Below are positions 1-9,551 of a stretch of DNA of 64,000 bases, piece after piece. Both the position numbers and the translations under genes were made by a program. Under the pieces are notes generated by a model. The model was not told the DNA's origin. It worked only from the letters and a program-made list of their open reading frames with translations, and made no database searches. The stretch is from positions 1 to 64,000 of the forward strand of contig JAHECP010000011.1 of assembly GCA_024641665.1 (NCBI GenBank), in the 5' to 3' direction. The stretch comes from Acidobacteriota bacterium. Its GTDB lineage: Bacteria; Acidobacteriota; Vicinamibacteria; Vicinamibacterales; JAHECP01. Positions within the stretch are counted from its first letter, which is position 1. Each line of letters opens with the position of its first letter.

Positions 1-2
1 CC

Positions 3-629
3 GCCGCCGCGGCCGCCGCCGAGGCGAAGGCCGCCGCCGCCGGCATCGCGGTCGCCCAGAGCCGGCTGACGCAGGCCAAGGGCGCGCAGGCGCGCGCCGA
101 GGCCGACCTGTCGTCCGCCCACACCGCGCCCGATCAGATGAAGGTGACGCGCGCGCAGGCCCAGGCCGCCGACGCCCGCGTCGAGCGCGCCAAGGCGATG
201 CTCAAGCAGGCCGAGCTCGACCTCGAGCACACCACGGTCGTCGTGCCGGTCACCGGCCTGGTGAGCCGCCGCTCGATCGAGGTCGGCCAGGTCGTGCAGG
301 CCGGACAGGCGCTCGTCGCGCTCGTCAAGATCGACGACGTGTGGATCACCGCGAACTTCAAGGAGACGCAGCTCGACGGCATGCGGCCCGGCCAGCGGGC
401 CGTGGTGACCGTCGACGCGTTCGGCGGTCGCAAGTTCCAGGGCCACGTGGACAGCATCTCGCCGGCCACCGGCGCCCGGTTCAGCCTCCTGCCGCCCGAG
501 AACGCCACGGGCAACTACGTGAAGGTGGTGCAGCGCGTGCCGGTGAAGATCGTGCTGGACGCCGGACAGGACCCCGACCAGCTGCTGCGGCCGGGCATGT
601 CGGTGGTGCCCACCGTCTACATCCGCTGA
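3..629 (+). CDS. EmrA/HlyD-type membrane fusion protein, C-terminal part (5' end outside window)
   Basis: Periplasmic adaptor of a tripartite multidrug exporter, linking the inner-membrane pump encoded just downstream to an outer-membrane channel. The reading frame is open from the first bases of the window, so the N-terminal anchor lies upstream. Visible parts are an Ala/Glu/Arg-rich coiled-coil hairpin, the end of the lipoyl-like barrel-sandwich (TTVVVPVTGLVSRRSIEVGQ) and the beta-barrel with the EmrA-family segments TANFKETQLDGMRPGQ and FSLLPPENATGNYVKVVQR. It ends 22 bp before the MFS gene, which indicates an operon. Family assignment is secure; the drug substrate is unknown. Confidence 0.88.
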   Translation, partial: AAAAAAEAKAAAAGIAVAQSRLTQAKGAQARAEADLSSAHTAPDQMKVTRAQAQAADARVERAKAMLKQAELDLEHTTVVVPVTGLVSRRSIEVGQVVQAGQALVALVKIDDVWITANFKETQLDGMRPGQRAVVTVDAFGGRKFQGHVDSISPATGARFSLLPPENATGNYVKVVQRVPVKIVLDAGQDPDQLLRPGMSVVPTVYIR

Positions 630-651
630 CCGGGACGCGCGCGACGCCATC

Positions 652-2214
652 ATGACCGACGGTCACGCCTATCCATCCGGCCTCGAGCGCTGGGTCATCG
701 CCGTGTCGGTGATGACCGCCACCTTCATGGAGGTGCTCGACACCACGGTGGTCAACGTGTCGCTGCCGCACATCGCCGGCAGCCTGTCGGCCACCGTCGA
801 CGAGGCCACGTGGGTGCTGACCTCGTACCTGGTCGCCAACGCGATCGTCCTGCCGCTCTCGGGCTGGCTGGCCAACTACGTTGGCCGCAAGCGCCTGCTG
901 ATGGCGGCGGTCACCGGCTTCACCCTGTCGTCGCTCGCCTGCGGCCTGACGCCCAACCTGACGGTGCTCGTGCTCTCCCGCATCGTGCAGGGCATGATGG
1001 GCGGCTCGCTGCAGCCGCTGTCGCAGGCCGTGCTGCTCGAGTCGTTCCCGCCCGAGGAACGGGGGCAGGCCATGGGCTTCTGGGGTCTGGGCATCGTCGT
1101 GGCGCCGATCCTCGGGCCGGTGCTGGGCGGGTGGCTGACCGACAGCTACAGCTGGCGGTGGGTCTTCTACATCAACCTGCCGGTCGGCATCGTCTCGCTC
1201 CTGATGATCAGCCTGTTCGTGCACGACCCGGCCTACATCAAGCGCGGCGCGGGCCGGATCGACCGCTGGGGCATCGGCCTGCTCGCGCTCGGCGTGGGCG
1301 CGCTGCAGTACATGCTCGACACCGGGCAGGAGAAGGACTGGATGGGGTCGCTCGAGATCCGGTGGCTCGCGGGCATCGCCGCCGTCGCGCTCGTCGCCCT
1401 CGTCATCCGCGAGCTGCGGGCGGAGCACCCGGTGATCGACCTGCACATCTTCCGGCTGCGCACCTACAGCACCGGCGTCTTCCTCATGACGTCGCTCGGC
1501 TTCATGCTGTACGGCAGCCTCGTGCTGGTGCCGATCATGCTGCAGACGCTCTTCGGCTATCCGGCGCTCGAGGCCGGCATCGCGATGGCGCCGCGGGGCA
1601 TCGGCTCGTTCATCGCCATGCCCATCATCGGGTACCTGACGGGACGCCTCGATGCGCGCAAGATCGTCGCGGTCGGCCTCGTGCTGGGCGGGCTCACGCT
1701 CTTCTGGCTGGGCGTCCTGGACCTGAACGCCGGCTTCTGGGACGTCTTCTGGCCGCAGTTCTACCAGGGCATCGCGCTCGCCATGCTCTTCGTGCCGCTC
1801 ACGACGGTCACGATGGATCCCATCCGGCGCGAGGGCATGGGCAATGCCACGGCGCTCTTCAACCTGATGCGCAACCTGGGCGGCAGCACCGGAATCGCGG
1901 TGAGCACCACGTTGCTCGTCCGGTACCAGCAGGCCGGGCTCAACATGCTGGGCGCTCACGTCACGCCGTACAACCCTGCGGCGCGCGCGGCGTTCGAGGG
2001 CGCGCGGGCCGGCTTCCTCGCCGCGGGCGCCGACCCGGCGACCGCGACCCACCGCGCGCAGGCCGCCATCTTCGGCCTCGTCGCCCGGCAGGGGGCGATG
2101 CTCTCGTTCGTGCACGTCTTCCAGCTGCTCGGCATCCTCTTCGTGGCGCTCGTCCCGCTCGTCCTGCTCATGAAGCGCCCGACGACGAGGAAAGTCGCCG
2201 CCGCAGGGCACTGA
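652..2214 (+). CDS. DHA2-family MFS multidrug transporter (EmrB/QacA type)
   Basis: Proton-driven inner-membrane exporter of 520 aa, the usual length for a 14-TM DHA2 pump. MFS motif A is seen as GWLANYVGRKR after TM2. The antiporter motif C is seen as GIVVAPILGPVLGGWLTD in TM5. An early acidic segment MEVLDTTVVNVSLPHI is characteristic of EmrB-like proteins. It follows the EmrA-type adaptor by 22 bp, so the two probably work together, with an outer-membrane TolC-type partner encoded elsewhere. No regulator is visible in the window, and upstream sequence is missing. Substrate range cannot be predicted. Confidence 0.93.
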   Translation: MTDGHAYPSGLERWVIAVSVMTATFMEVLDTTVVNVSLPHIAGSLSATVDEATWVLTSYLVANAIVLPLSGWLANYVGRKRLLMAAVTGFTLSSLACGLTPNLTVLVLSRIVQGMMGGSLQPLSQAVLLESFPPEERGQAMGFWGLGIVVAPILGPVLGGWLTDSYSWRWVFYINLPVGIVSLLMISLFVHDPAYIKRGAGRIDRWGIGLLALGVGALQYMLDTGQEKDWMGSLEIRWLAGIAAVALVALVIRELRAEHPVIDLHIFRLRTYSTGVFLMTSLGFMLYGSLVLVPIMLQTLFGYPALEAGIAMAPRGIGSFIAMPIIGYLTGRLDARKIVAVGLVLGGLTLFWLGVLDLNAGFWDVFWPQFYQGIALAMLFVPLTTVTMDPIRREGMGNATALFNLMRNLGGSTGIAVSTTLLVRYQQAGLNMLGAHVTPYNPAARAAFEGARAGFLAAGADPATATHRAQAAIFGLVARQGAMLSFVHVFQLLGILFVALVPLVLLMKRPTTRKVAAAGH

Positions 2215-2326
2215 CGGAATGGCCATGGAATATCCACGGAATAACCACGGAAATCGCCACGGAAAGGGAGCGGCTGTCGGCGTGAGCCGTGAGCGTGAGC
2301 CGTGAGTCGTAAGCCCTGAGCCCCGC

Positions 2327-4699
2327 CTACATCCGGAACAGATAGCTGATCTTGAAGAAGAACCCGTCGGCGGTCCGCCGCCGGCCGGCGGCGTCGCGGG
2401 CGTTCTGGTCGGCGAGCGTGTTGCCGTAGCCGGCGAAGATGACGGTGCCCGGGGTCGGCTGGTAGGAGAACAGCCAGTCGGTGCGCAGGCTGTTGCGCGA
2501 GAAACCGAGCGCGCGCGCGTACTCGCCCGTGGCGGGGTCGCGGATGACGATCGGGAGCTCCGTGCGGGAATCGTCGCGCAGGTCGTCCTGCTGCTCCGCG
2601 TCGTACTGGCTGACCATGCGGACGAAGATCGCCCGCGTCATCTGGTACTCGACCTTCACGCGCGGGATGGCGCGGCGGCCGACCGTCGAGCCGTCCGTGC
2701 GGCGATCGTAGCTTTGCACCTGGTAGCTGGCATCCACCCGCAGCCTCTCGGTCGGCCGCCACGCGGCCGACAGCTGCAGGAACAGGATGTCGGCCGACGC
2801 CCACTCGTAGAAGTTCTCGTCCTTGCCCCAGATCCAGAAGACGCTGCCCGAGAAGCCGCGGAGGCGCGGCGTGTCGAGCGACAGGACGTAGTCGAGGTTC
2901 TGCAGCCGGGACTTGCCGACGAAGGGCAGGATCTCGTCGCCGTTCGGGCCGGACTTCAGCAGCGCGTAGTCGGCATACAGCGCGCGGTCGTAGCCGAAGG
3001 TCTCGATGAGGACCGACTGGCCGGCCTGCCACCCGCCGCGAAACGTGAAGTTGCTGTTGAAGTGCAGCTTGTTGTCCTGCGACGGCCGGCGGTGCACGAA
3101 GTCCTGGTACTGCCAGGTGCCGTCGAGCACGACGTCGCCCGTCCACCGCTCCATCAGGGAGCCCGGGGCGCCGTAGGCGGTCACCTGGTTGGTGAAGTTC
3201 AGGCCCGCGATGCCCGGGCGGCTGATGAAGCCGGCCTCGGCGCGGAAGTCGTCCGCCACGCCGCGCAGCGCATACCGGAAGCCGTAGTGGCGCCCGCTCC
3301 GGCCGAGCGTCGCCTGCCAGAGGGGCGCCGTCGCCGTCCCCCACGGCCGGACCGTGCGGCTCAGGCCCGCCTGGAGGTTCAAGGCGTAGATTCCGCCGAA
3401 GGTGAGGCGCGCGTCGGCGGCGGCCACGCGGTTCGAGTTCGCGCCGTCCACGCGGTCGGTGTAGACGAAGGCCGCCTTCGACCCGTTGCCCACGTCGCGC
3501 TGCACGCGCAGGACGTTGAAGACCGGGTGATCCCGGCCCGAAGCCGACGTCCCGGCGTCGTCGACGGCGGCCAGGTACGCCACGCTCGTCCCCGAGATCT
3601 TGCCGGTGAGCTTCGCCGCCGCGATGGGCGCGACGATGCGCCGCGTGTAGATCAGGTTGTTGGGCGTCGTGAACTGCTCGAGGCCGTCGAGAAAGAACGG
3701 CCGCTTCTCGGGGAAGTACAGCGCCTCCCGCGGGTCGAACTGGAACTGGCCGGCGTCGGACTCGACCTGCGAGAAGTCTGGGTTCACCGTGCCGTTGAGC
3801 GTCAGGTTGCTCGTCACGCCCCAGCGCACGTTGCCGCCGAACTCCGGCCGGCTCGCGTCGTACTGCCAGCCGCCCGACGCGGCCGGCGCCCCGTCCACCT
3901 TGGCCGTGACGACCGGGCTCACGTCCAGCACCAGGCCGCGGCGCAGATCCGTGAGGCCCCGCAGCCGGCCCGCCTGCGCGAGGAACGACGCCGCGTTGCG
4001 CCGCGCCGGGACCCAGCTGTCCTCGTGTCCCGTACTCTGCACGACCCGGATGATGTGCAGGTTCCAGTCCTGTGGATCGCGCGCCTGGTAGCGCAGGCTC
4101 TTGAAGGGGATCCCGATCTCGACCTCGTAGCCGGAGTCGGTGAGCCGTCCCTTCGACTCGAACACGAAATCCTGGCTCAAGTCCGGCGCCTCGCGCCCGC
4201 TGGAGAGCCCGCTGAACCCGTGCCCGCTCTGCGCGCCGGTCTCGACGAGCGCGCCGTCGGCCTGCACTCCCAGCGGGTTGACCGCGAACAGGAACGCCTG
4301 CCGCCCGTCGCCAAACGTGCCCAGGTAGATCTGCACGTTGTCGTCGGCGTCGATGCGGTCCCGGTCGGCGAGCGTCGCGTGCACCGTGCCCGGCGCCGCC
4401 TGCGCGCGGATGCCGAAGAAGATCGCGGTCGGCGAGTACCAGACGAGCACCGTCGTGTCGTCCTCGGCGGGACGGCCGTCCGAGGGCGCGTACTGCGAGA
4501 AGCCGGTGAGGCGCGCCGCGTCGTTCCAGGCCGGCTCGTCGAGCCGGCCGTCGATCGCGACCGAGGCCTCGAGACGCGGGATGGCGACGTCGAGCTGGGT
4601 CTGGCGCCCGCTGTAGGTCGCGCCGGCGGTTACCGCCGGCGCGAGCGTGAGCGAAGCCACGGCGAAGAGGGCGGCGGTCGGCCACGGGCGTGCGGACAT
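2327..4699 (-). CDS. Secreted CBM9-like/DUF5916 outer-membrane protein
   Basis: A 790-aa exported protein. The ATG at 4699 gives a clear signal peptide (residues 1-26, ending near VTAGA). Residues about 40-230 form a carbohydrate-binding-module-9-like domain (DGRLDEPAWNDAARLTGFSQ, FFGIRAQ). The rest matches the DUF5916 beta-barrel region, with alternating aromatic strands and a terminal phenylalanine-rich strand (FFFKISYLFRM). An outer-membrane location is inferred. The frame runs open far upstream, but that extension is antisense to the histidine kinase and is not coding. The role is unknown; homologues often sit near TonB systems or proteases. A possible -10 (TATGCT) lies on the minus strand near 4740. 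Confidence 0.85.
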   Translation of the reverse strand: MSARPWPTAALFAVASLTLAPAVTAGATYSGRQTQLDVAIPRLEASVAIDGRLDEPAWNDAARLTGFSQYAPSDGRPAEDDTTVLVWYSPTAIFFGIRAQAAPGTVHATLADRDRIDADDNVQIYLGTFGDGRQAFLFAVNPLGVQADGALVETGAQSGHGFSGLSSGREAPDLSQDFVFESKGRLTDSGYEVEIGIPFKSLRYQARDPQDWNLHIIRVVQSTGHEDSWVPARRNAASFLAQAGRLRGLTDLRRGLVLDVSPVVTAKVDGAPAASGGWQYDASRPEFGGNVRWGVTSNLTLNGTVNPDFSQVESDAGQFQFDPREALYFPEKRPFFLDGLEQFTTPNNLIYTRRIVAPIAAAKLTGKISGTSVAYLAAVDDAGTSASGRDHPVFNVLRVQRDVGNGSKAAFVYTDRVDGANSNRVAAADARLTFGGIYALNLQAGLSRTVRPWGTATAPLWQATLGRSGRHYGFRYALRGVADDFRAEAGFISRPGIAGLNFTNQVTAYGAPGSLMERWTGDVVLDGTWQYQDFVHRRPSQDNKLHFNSNFTFRGGWQAGQSVLIETFGYDRALYADYALLKSGPNGDEILPFVGKSRLQNLDYVLSLDTPRLRGFSGSVFWIWGKDENFYEWASADILFLQLSAAWRPTERLRVDASYQVQSYDRRTDGSTVGRRAIPRVKVEYQMTRAIFVRMVSQYDAEQQDDLRDDSRTELPIVIRDPATGEYARALGFSRNSLRTDWLFSYQPTPGTVIFAGYGNTLADQNARDAAGRRRTADGFFFKISYLFRM

Positions 4700-5179
4700 T
4701 CGTCTCGGCTCGCCCGGACTCACGGTCCGGAACGGGGAAGCATAGCACGCAGACCCGCCGCGCCCGGGACGAGCGCGCGTCCGTCGGTGACGAGGGGCGG
4801 CCCGGAGGGGACGGACGCCGAGCGTGGATGGCCCGACGGCCGGCATCTGACGCTCGCTGCGTCCGATCCGCACCAGCCGGGCACGAAGCTCAACCGGCGC
4901 CGGATTCCCGGGAGCCCTGTGCGAGGACGCCACAGGCGCACGCCGCGGGCGCCCGAATCGCCCGCCCACCCGGCACCCCATGCGCCGCGCCGTCCGCCGC
5001 CCGCCCGCGAACGCCCGTGAATGACGTAGTTTGCCCAATCGCGCGCCGCGATCGCCTTGGCGCCGGGATTGCTGTACATACACGATCGGTCGCTCGGGCA
5101 GGCGCGCCTTCACGGCTGCGCGGCCCGGAAGGCCCTCGCGCGGGTCATCGAGATCGTCCGAGTCATTTGGACAGGAGTC
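4700..5179. other. Divergent intergenic region with no gene seen
   Basis: This 480-bp stretch separates the divergently read DUF5916 gene and hybrid kinase. I see no convincing ORF or RNA gene. It should hold both promoters: a TATGCT-like -10 for the minus-strand gene lies near 4740, and a GGACAGGAG ribosome-binding sequence immediately precedes the kinase ATG at 5180. Confidence 0.5.
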
Positions 5180-8100
5180 ATGAGCCACGGTTCGCACGCC
5201 GGTCCTCCGCCCGGCGCCACGCCCTTGCGCGTCCTCGTGCTGGAGGACTCGGCGGCCGACGCCGAAATCGTCGTCCGCGAGCTGACACGTGCGGGGTACG
5301 TGTGCGACGTCCGCCGGGTGGACACCGAGGCCGCCTACCGCGCCGCGCTCGCCGAACGGACCGAGCTGATCCTGGCCGACTACGCGCTGCCGGGCTTCGG
5401 CGCGCCGGCCGCGCTGCGCGTCCTCCGGGAGGAAGAGCTCGACGTCCCGCTCATCGTGGTGACCGGGTCGGTCGGAGAGGAGGCGGTAGCCGAGTGCCTG
5501 CGGCTGGGCGCGGCGGACTGCGTGCTGACGGATCGGCTGGCCCGCCTCGGCGCGGCGGCGCAGCAGGCGATCGCGGCGGCGCGCCTGCGCGAGGAGCGGC
5601 GTGGCGCCAACCGGGCGCTCGTCGAGAGCGAGCGCCGCGCCAGACTGGCGGCGCACGACTACTGGACGGTCTTCGAGCACTCGAGCGACGCGATCGTCAT
5701 CTTCGAGCCCGTGTCGGAGCTCATCGTCGCGGCGAACGCGCGCGCGTGCGAGATCTACGGCTACGCCCGCGACGAGCTGGTCGGCATGAGCTTCAAGACG
5801 CTCACCGAGGACGTCGCGCACGGCGAGGCGACGATCGCCCGGCTCCTGCGCGAGGGACGGGTGCAGGGTCACCAGGCCGTGCACCGCCGCCGCGACGGCC
5901 GCGCCTTCCACATCGTGTCGAGCGCGACCCTGGTGGACTACCAGGGCCGGCCCGCCGCGCTCAGCGTCGTGCTCGACGTCGAGGCGTCGTTCCGCGCGGA
6001 GGAGGAGCGCCAGCGTCTCGTGCGCGATCTCGGGGAGCGCGTGAAGGAGCTGACGCTGCTGCAGCGGGCCGCGCGGCTGCTGCAGAGCGCGGACCTCGCG
6101 CTGCCCGATCTGCTCGAGCGCCTGGTGTCCCTCCTGCCGCCCGGCTGGCAGTACCCGGACGTGGCGGCGGCGCGCGTGGCGATCGGATCGTACGAGCGCC
6201 GCACCGCGAACTGGGCCGACACGCCGTGGACCCAGCGTCTCGAGTTCGCCACGCGGGAGGGCCGCGGCGTGGTCGAGGTGGCGTACCTCGAGGCGCGCCC
6301 GCCGGCGGGCGAGGGGCCGTTCCTCCCCGAGGAGCGCCAGGTGCTCGAGTCCCTCGCCGACATGCTGCGCACCTCGATCGACCAGCGCGCCACGCAGGCC
6401 GCCCTCCGTCGATCGGAGGAGCACTACCGGTCGCTCATCGAGCACGCGGCCGACGCGATCTTCGTGCTCTCGACCGACGGGGCGGTCGCGTACGCGAGCC
6501 CGTCCGCGCTGCGGGCCCTTCACCGCCCGGACGGCGTCATCGGCACCGCCATCACGGAGTATCTGCATCCCGACGACCGGGCGCTCGCGCAGGACGTCGT
6601 CGGGCAGGCGCGCACGACCGGGGCCCCTCAGCGCGCCGAGCTGCGGGTCCGCGGCGAGGGCGGTTGCTGGCGCTCGTTCGAGGCGGTCGGCACGCCGCTG
6701 CGCGAGGACGACGAGGTGGTGGGCGTCGTCGTCAACGCGCGCGACGTGACCGAGCGCCGCGCGGCCGAGGACGCCACCCGGGCCGAGCAGGCGTTCCGGC
6801 GCGCGGTCGAGGATTCGCTGATCGCCGGCCTCTCGGTCGTCGACGCGGACGGCCGCCTGACCTACGTCAACCGGGCGCTCTGCGAGATGCTGGGGTGGAC
6901 CGAGGCCGAGCTGGTCGGCTCGTCGCCGCCCTATCCGTACTGGCCGCCCGAGGAGCGCGAGCGCATCCACGAGGTGCTGCGCGCCACCATCGCCGGCACC
7001 TTCGAGGGCCAGAGCGTCGAGACGCGGTATCAACGCCGGAACGGCGAACGCCTCGACGTCCTGGTGCTGCCGTCGACCCTGCGCGATTCGAGCGGGACGG
7101 TGCACGGCTGGCTCGCCGCCGTCTACGACATCACCGAGCGCAAGCGTCTCGAGGAGCAGTTCCAGCAGGCGCAGAAGATGGAAGCCGTCGGGCGGCTGGC
7201 CGGGGGCGTCGCGCACGACTTCAACAACCTGCTCACCGCCATCCTCGGCTACGCGGCGCTCGCCGCCGAATCGCTCGGCAGCGACCACCCCGTCGCGGCC
7301 GATCTCGCGGAGATTCGCGCCGCCGGCGAGAGCGCGACGCGCCTCGCCCGCCAGCTCCTGGCCTTCAGCCGCCGCCAGGTGGTCGAGCTCCAGCCGATCG
7401 ACCTCAACGGCGTCACGGCCAGCGTAGAGCGCATGCTCCAGCGCCTGATCGGAGAGGACGTGGAGCTGGTCGTCGAGCAGGACGCCGACCTGCCGCCCGT
7501 GCGGGCCGACCCCGGGCAGATGGAGCAGGTGCTCATGAACCTGGCCGTCAACGCACGCGACGCCATGCCCCGGGGCGGGCGCCTCACGATCGGCACGGCC
7601 GCCGTGCACGTAGACGACGGCCTGGCGCACCGCGTGCTCGGCCTGCGCCCCGGCCTCCACGCGCGCCTGTCGGTGCGGGACACGGGCACCGGCATGGACG
7701 AGACGGTCCAGGCCCACCTGTTCGAGCCGTTCTTCACGACCAAACCGCAGGGCAAGGGCACCGGCCTCGGGCTCGCCACCGTGTACGGCATCGTGCAACA
7801 ATCGCGCGGCCAGATCGACGTCCGCAGCGTGCCGGGACACGGCACGACGTTCGACGTGTACCTGCCGGCCACCGATCTGCGGCGGCGCGCCGCCGCCGCA
7901 CCCGCCGGGGTGCCCGCCGCCGCCCGCACCGGCAGCGTGCTGCTCGTCGAGGACGACCCGGCGGTGCGCGGACTCGTGCGGCGGATGCTCGCCGACGCCG
8001 GGTTCGAGGTCGTGGACGGCACCGCCGAGGAAGCGCTGGTGGTCGCCCGGCAGCCCGGCGTCCGGATCGACCTGCTGCTGACCGACGTCGTCATGCCGGG

Positions 8101-8323
8101 CATGAGCGGCGGCGAGCTGGCGCAGCGCTTCGCCGGGATCCATCCCGCGACGCCGGTGCTCTTCATGACGGGCTACACCGAGGACCAGCTCGTCCGCGCC
8201 GGCGTGGCCGCCGGCGCGGTGCCCCTGCTGCAGAAGCCGTTCACCGCCGACACCCTGCTCGCCAGGGTCGCCGAGGTCCTCGCCCACGGCGGCCGCACCC
8301 GACCGGGCCCGCCTGGACGATAA
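5180..8323 (+). CDS. Hybrid sensor histidine kinase (REC-PAS-GAF-PAS-PAS-HisKA-HATPase-REC)
   Basis: Cytoplasmic signalling protein of 1047 aa with no transmembrane segment. Order: an N-terminal receiver ([16 protein letters not shown], phospho-acceptor Asp about residue 67 in LADYALPGF), PAS (about 155-265), GAF-like region (about 290-405), two further PAS domains (about 410-655), HisKA with the phospho-His in [11 protein letters not shown] (about 678), HATPase_c ([25 protein letters not shown]) and a C-terminal receiver ([13 protein letters not shown], Asp about 968). The ATG at 5180 is chosen because GGACAGGAG precedes it; an in-frame start at 5057 would add an unlikely leader. Cytoplasmic input by PAS/GAF is inferred, and the ligand is unknown. 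No dedicated output regulator is adjacent. Confidence 0.92.
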   Translation: MSHGSHAGPPPGATPLRVLVLEDSAADAEIVVRELTRAGYVCDVRRVDTEAAYRAALAERTELILADYALPGFGAPAALRVLREEELDVPLIVVTGSVGEEAVAECLRLGAADCVLTDRLARLGAAAQQAIAAARLREERRGANRALVESERRARLAAHDYWTVFEHSSDAIVIFEPVSELIVAANARACEIYGYARDELVGMSFKTLTEDVAHGEATIARLLREGRVQGHQAVHRRRDGRAFHIVSSATLVDYQGRPAALSVVLDVEASFRAEEERQRLVRDLGERVKELTLLQRAARLLQSADLALPDLLERLVSLLPPGWQYPDVAAARVAIGSYERRTANWADTPWTQRLEFATREGRGVVEVAYLEARPPAGEGPFLPEERQVLESLADMLRTSIDQRATQAALRRSEEHYRSLIEHAADAIFVLSTDGAVAYASPSALRALHRPDGVIGTAITEYLHPDDRALAQDVVGQARTTGAPQRAELRVRGEGGCWRSFEAVGTPLREDDEVVGVVVNARDVTERRAAEDATRAEQAFRRAVEDSLIAGLSVVDADGRLTYVNRALCEMLGWTEAELVGSSPPYPYWPPEERERIHEVLRATIAGTFEGQSVETRYQRRNGERLDVLVLPSTLRDSSGTVHGWLAAVYDITERKRLEEQFQQAQKMEAVGRLAGGVAHDFNNLLTAILGYAALAAESLGSDHPVAADLAEIRAAGESATRLARQLLAFSRRQVVELQPIDLNGVTASVERMLQRLIGEDVELVVEQDADLPPVRADPGQMEQVLMNLAVNARDAMPRGGRLTIGTAAVHVDDGLAHRVLGLRPGLHARLSVRDTGTGMDETVQAHLFEPFFTTKPQGKGTGLGLATVYGIVQQSRGQIDVRSVPGHGTTFDVYLPATDLRRRAAAAPAGVPAAARTGSVLLVEDDPAVRGLVRRMLADAGFEVVDGTAEEALVVARQPGVRIDLLLTDVVMPGMSGGELAQRFAGIHPATPVLFMTGYTEDQLVRAGVAAGAVPLLQKPFTADTLLARVAEVLAHGGRTRPGPPGR

Positions 8324-8330
8324 TGGCTCC

Positions 8331-9521
8331 ATGCGCGAATCGGACCGGATGCGGTCGGTGCAGACGCCGATCATTCCCATCATCGGGCGCCTGATTGCCG
8401 AGACGCCGGGCACCATCTCCCTGGGACAGGGCATCGTCGCCTACGGTCCGCCGCCCGAGGCGATGGCGAGCCTGGCCGCGTTCGGCGGCGACATCGAGGA
8501 TCACCGGTACGGACCGGTCGAAGGGCTGCCGCCGCTCGTCGAGGCGATCGAGGCGAAGCTGGCCGCCGAGAACGACGTCCGCGTGCGGCCGTCGAGCCGC
8601 GTCGTCGTCACCGCGGGCGCGAACATGGGCTTCATGAACGCCGTGCTCGCCGTGACCGATCCCGGCGACGAGGTGATTCTCCAGGCGCCGTTCTACTTCA
8701 ACCACGAGATGGCCGTCGTGATGGCGGGCTGCCGGCCGGTCGCGGTGCCGACCGACGCCGCGCACCAGCTGCGGCCCGACCGGATCCGCGCGGCGATCAC
8801 GCCGCGCACCCGCGCCGTCGTGACGATCTCCCCCAACAACCCCAGCGGCGCGGTGTACCCGGAGGCCGCGCTCCGGGAGGTCAACGCGCTCTGCCGCGAG
8901 CGGGGCGTCTATCACGTGCACGACGAGGCGTATGAGTACTTCACCTACGGCGACGCGCGCCACTTCTCGCCCGGCTCGATCGACGGCGCGGCGGCGCGCA
9001 CCATCTCGCTCTACTCGCTGTCGAAGGCGTACGGGTTCGCGAGCTGGCGGATCGGCTACATGGTGATTCCGTCGGCGCTCTTCGACGCCGTGAACAAGAT
9101 CCAGGACACGATCCTGATCTGCCCGACCGCGGCGTCGCAGCACGCCGCGCTCGCGGCCCTGGCGGTGGGCGCCGGCTACTGCCGGGGCCACCTGGCCGGC
9201 CTCGCGCGCGTCCGCGCCCGCGTGCTCGAGGCGTTCGGCGCGATTGGCGATCTCTGCACCGTGCCGCGTCCCGACGGCGCGTTCTACTGCCTGCTGCGCG
9301 TCTCGACCCCGCTCGACGCCAACACGCTGGCCGAGCGCCTGATCCGGGAGCATCGCGTCGCGGCGATTCCCGGCACGGCGTTCGGCCTCGCCGACGGCTG
9401 CCACCTGCGCGTGTCCTACGGCGCGCTCGACGCCGAGACCGTCGCCGAGGGCGTGGGACGCCTGACGGCGGGCCTGAAGGCCATCGTCACCGGCGCAGGA
9501 GCGCGTAGCGCCGGGCTCTAG
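8331..9521 (+). CDS. PLP-dependent class I/II aminotransferase
   Basis: A 396-aa fold-type I aminotransferase. It has the ordered family landmarks: ISLGQGIVAYGPP near the N-terminus, the phosphate/ring segment TAGANMGFMNAVLAV, the cofactor Asn in ISPNNPSGAVYP, HDEAYEYFTYG, and the Schiff-base lysine (about K232) in SLSKAYGFASWRIGY. The substrate-carboxylate Arg lies in CHLRVSYG near the C-terminus. It resembles the aspartate/kynurenine aminotransferase group, but the amino donor cannot be assigned. It begins 7 bp after the kinase gene. A GATAAT hexamer at 8319-8324 sits so close to the ATG that transcription from it would give a leaderless message. Confidence 0.92.
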   Translation: MRESDRMRSVQTPIIPIIGRLIAETPGTISLGQGIVAYGPPPEAMASLAAFGGDIEDHRYGPVEGLPPLVEAIEAKLAAENDVRVRPSSRVVVTAGANMGFMNAVLAVTDPGDEVILQAPFYFNHEMAVVMAGCRPVAVPTDAAHQLRPDRIRAAITPRTRAVVTISPNNPSGAVYPEAALREVNALCRERGVYHVHDEAYEYFTYGDARHFSPGSIDGAAARTISLYSLSKAYGFASWRIGYMVIPSALFDAVNKIQDTILICPTAASQHAALAALAVGAGYCRGHLAGLARVRARVLEAFGAIGDLCTVPRPDGAFYCLLRVSTPLDANTLAERLIREHRVAAIPGTAFGLADGCHLRVSYGALDAETVAEGVGRLTAGLKAIVTGAGARSAGL

Positions 9522-9551
9522 CCTGGCGTCAGCCGGCCCCGACAGGGTTCC

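Noticed and set aside
2327-8434. A 2035-codon minus-strand open frame covering the DUF5916 gene and the region opposite the hybrid kinase
   Set aside because: The part beyond 4699 is antisense to a well-supported kinase, has no domain match and reflects GC-driven lack of stops. The signal peptide at 4699 fixes the start.
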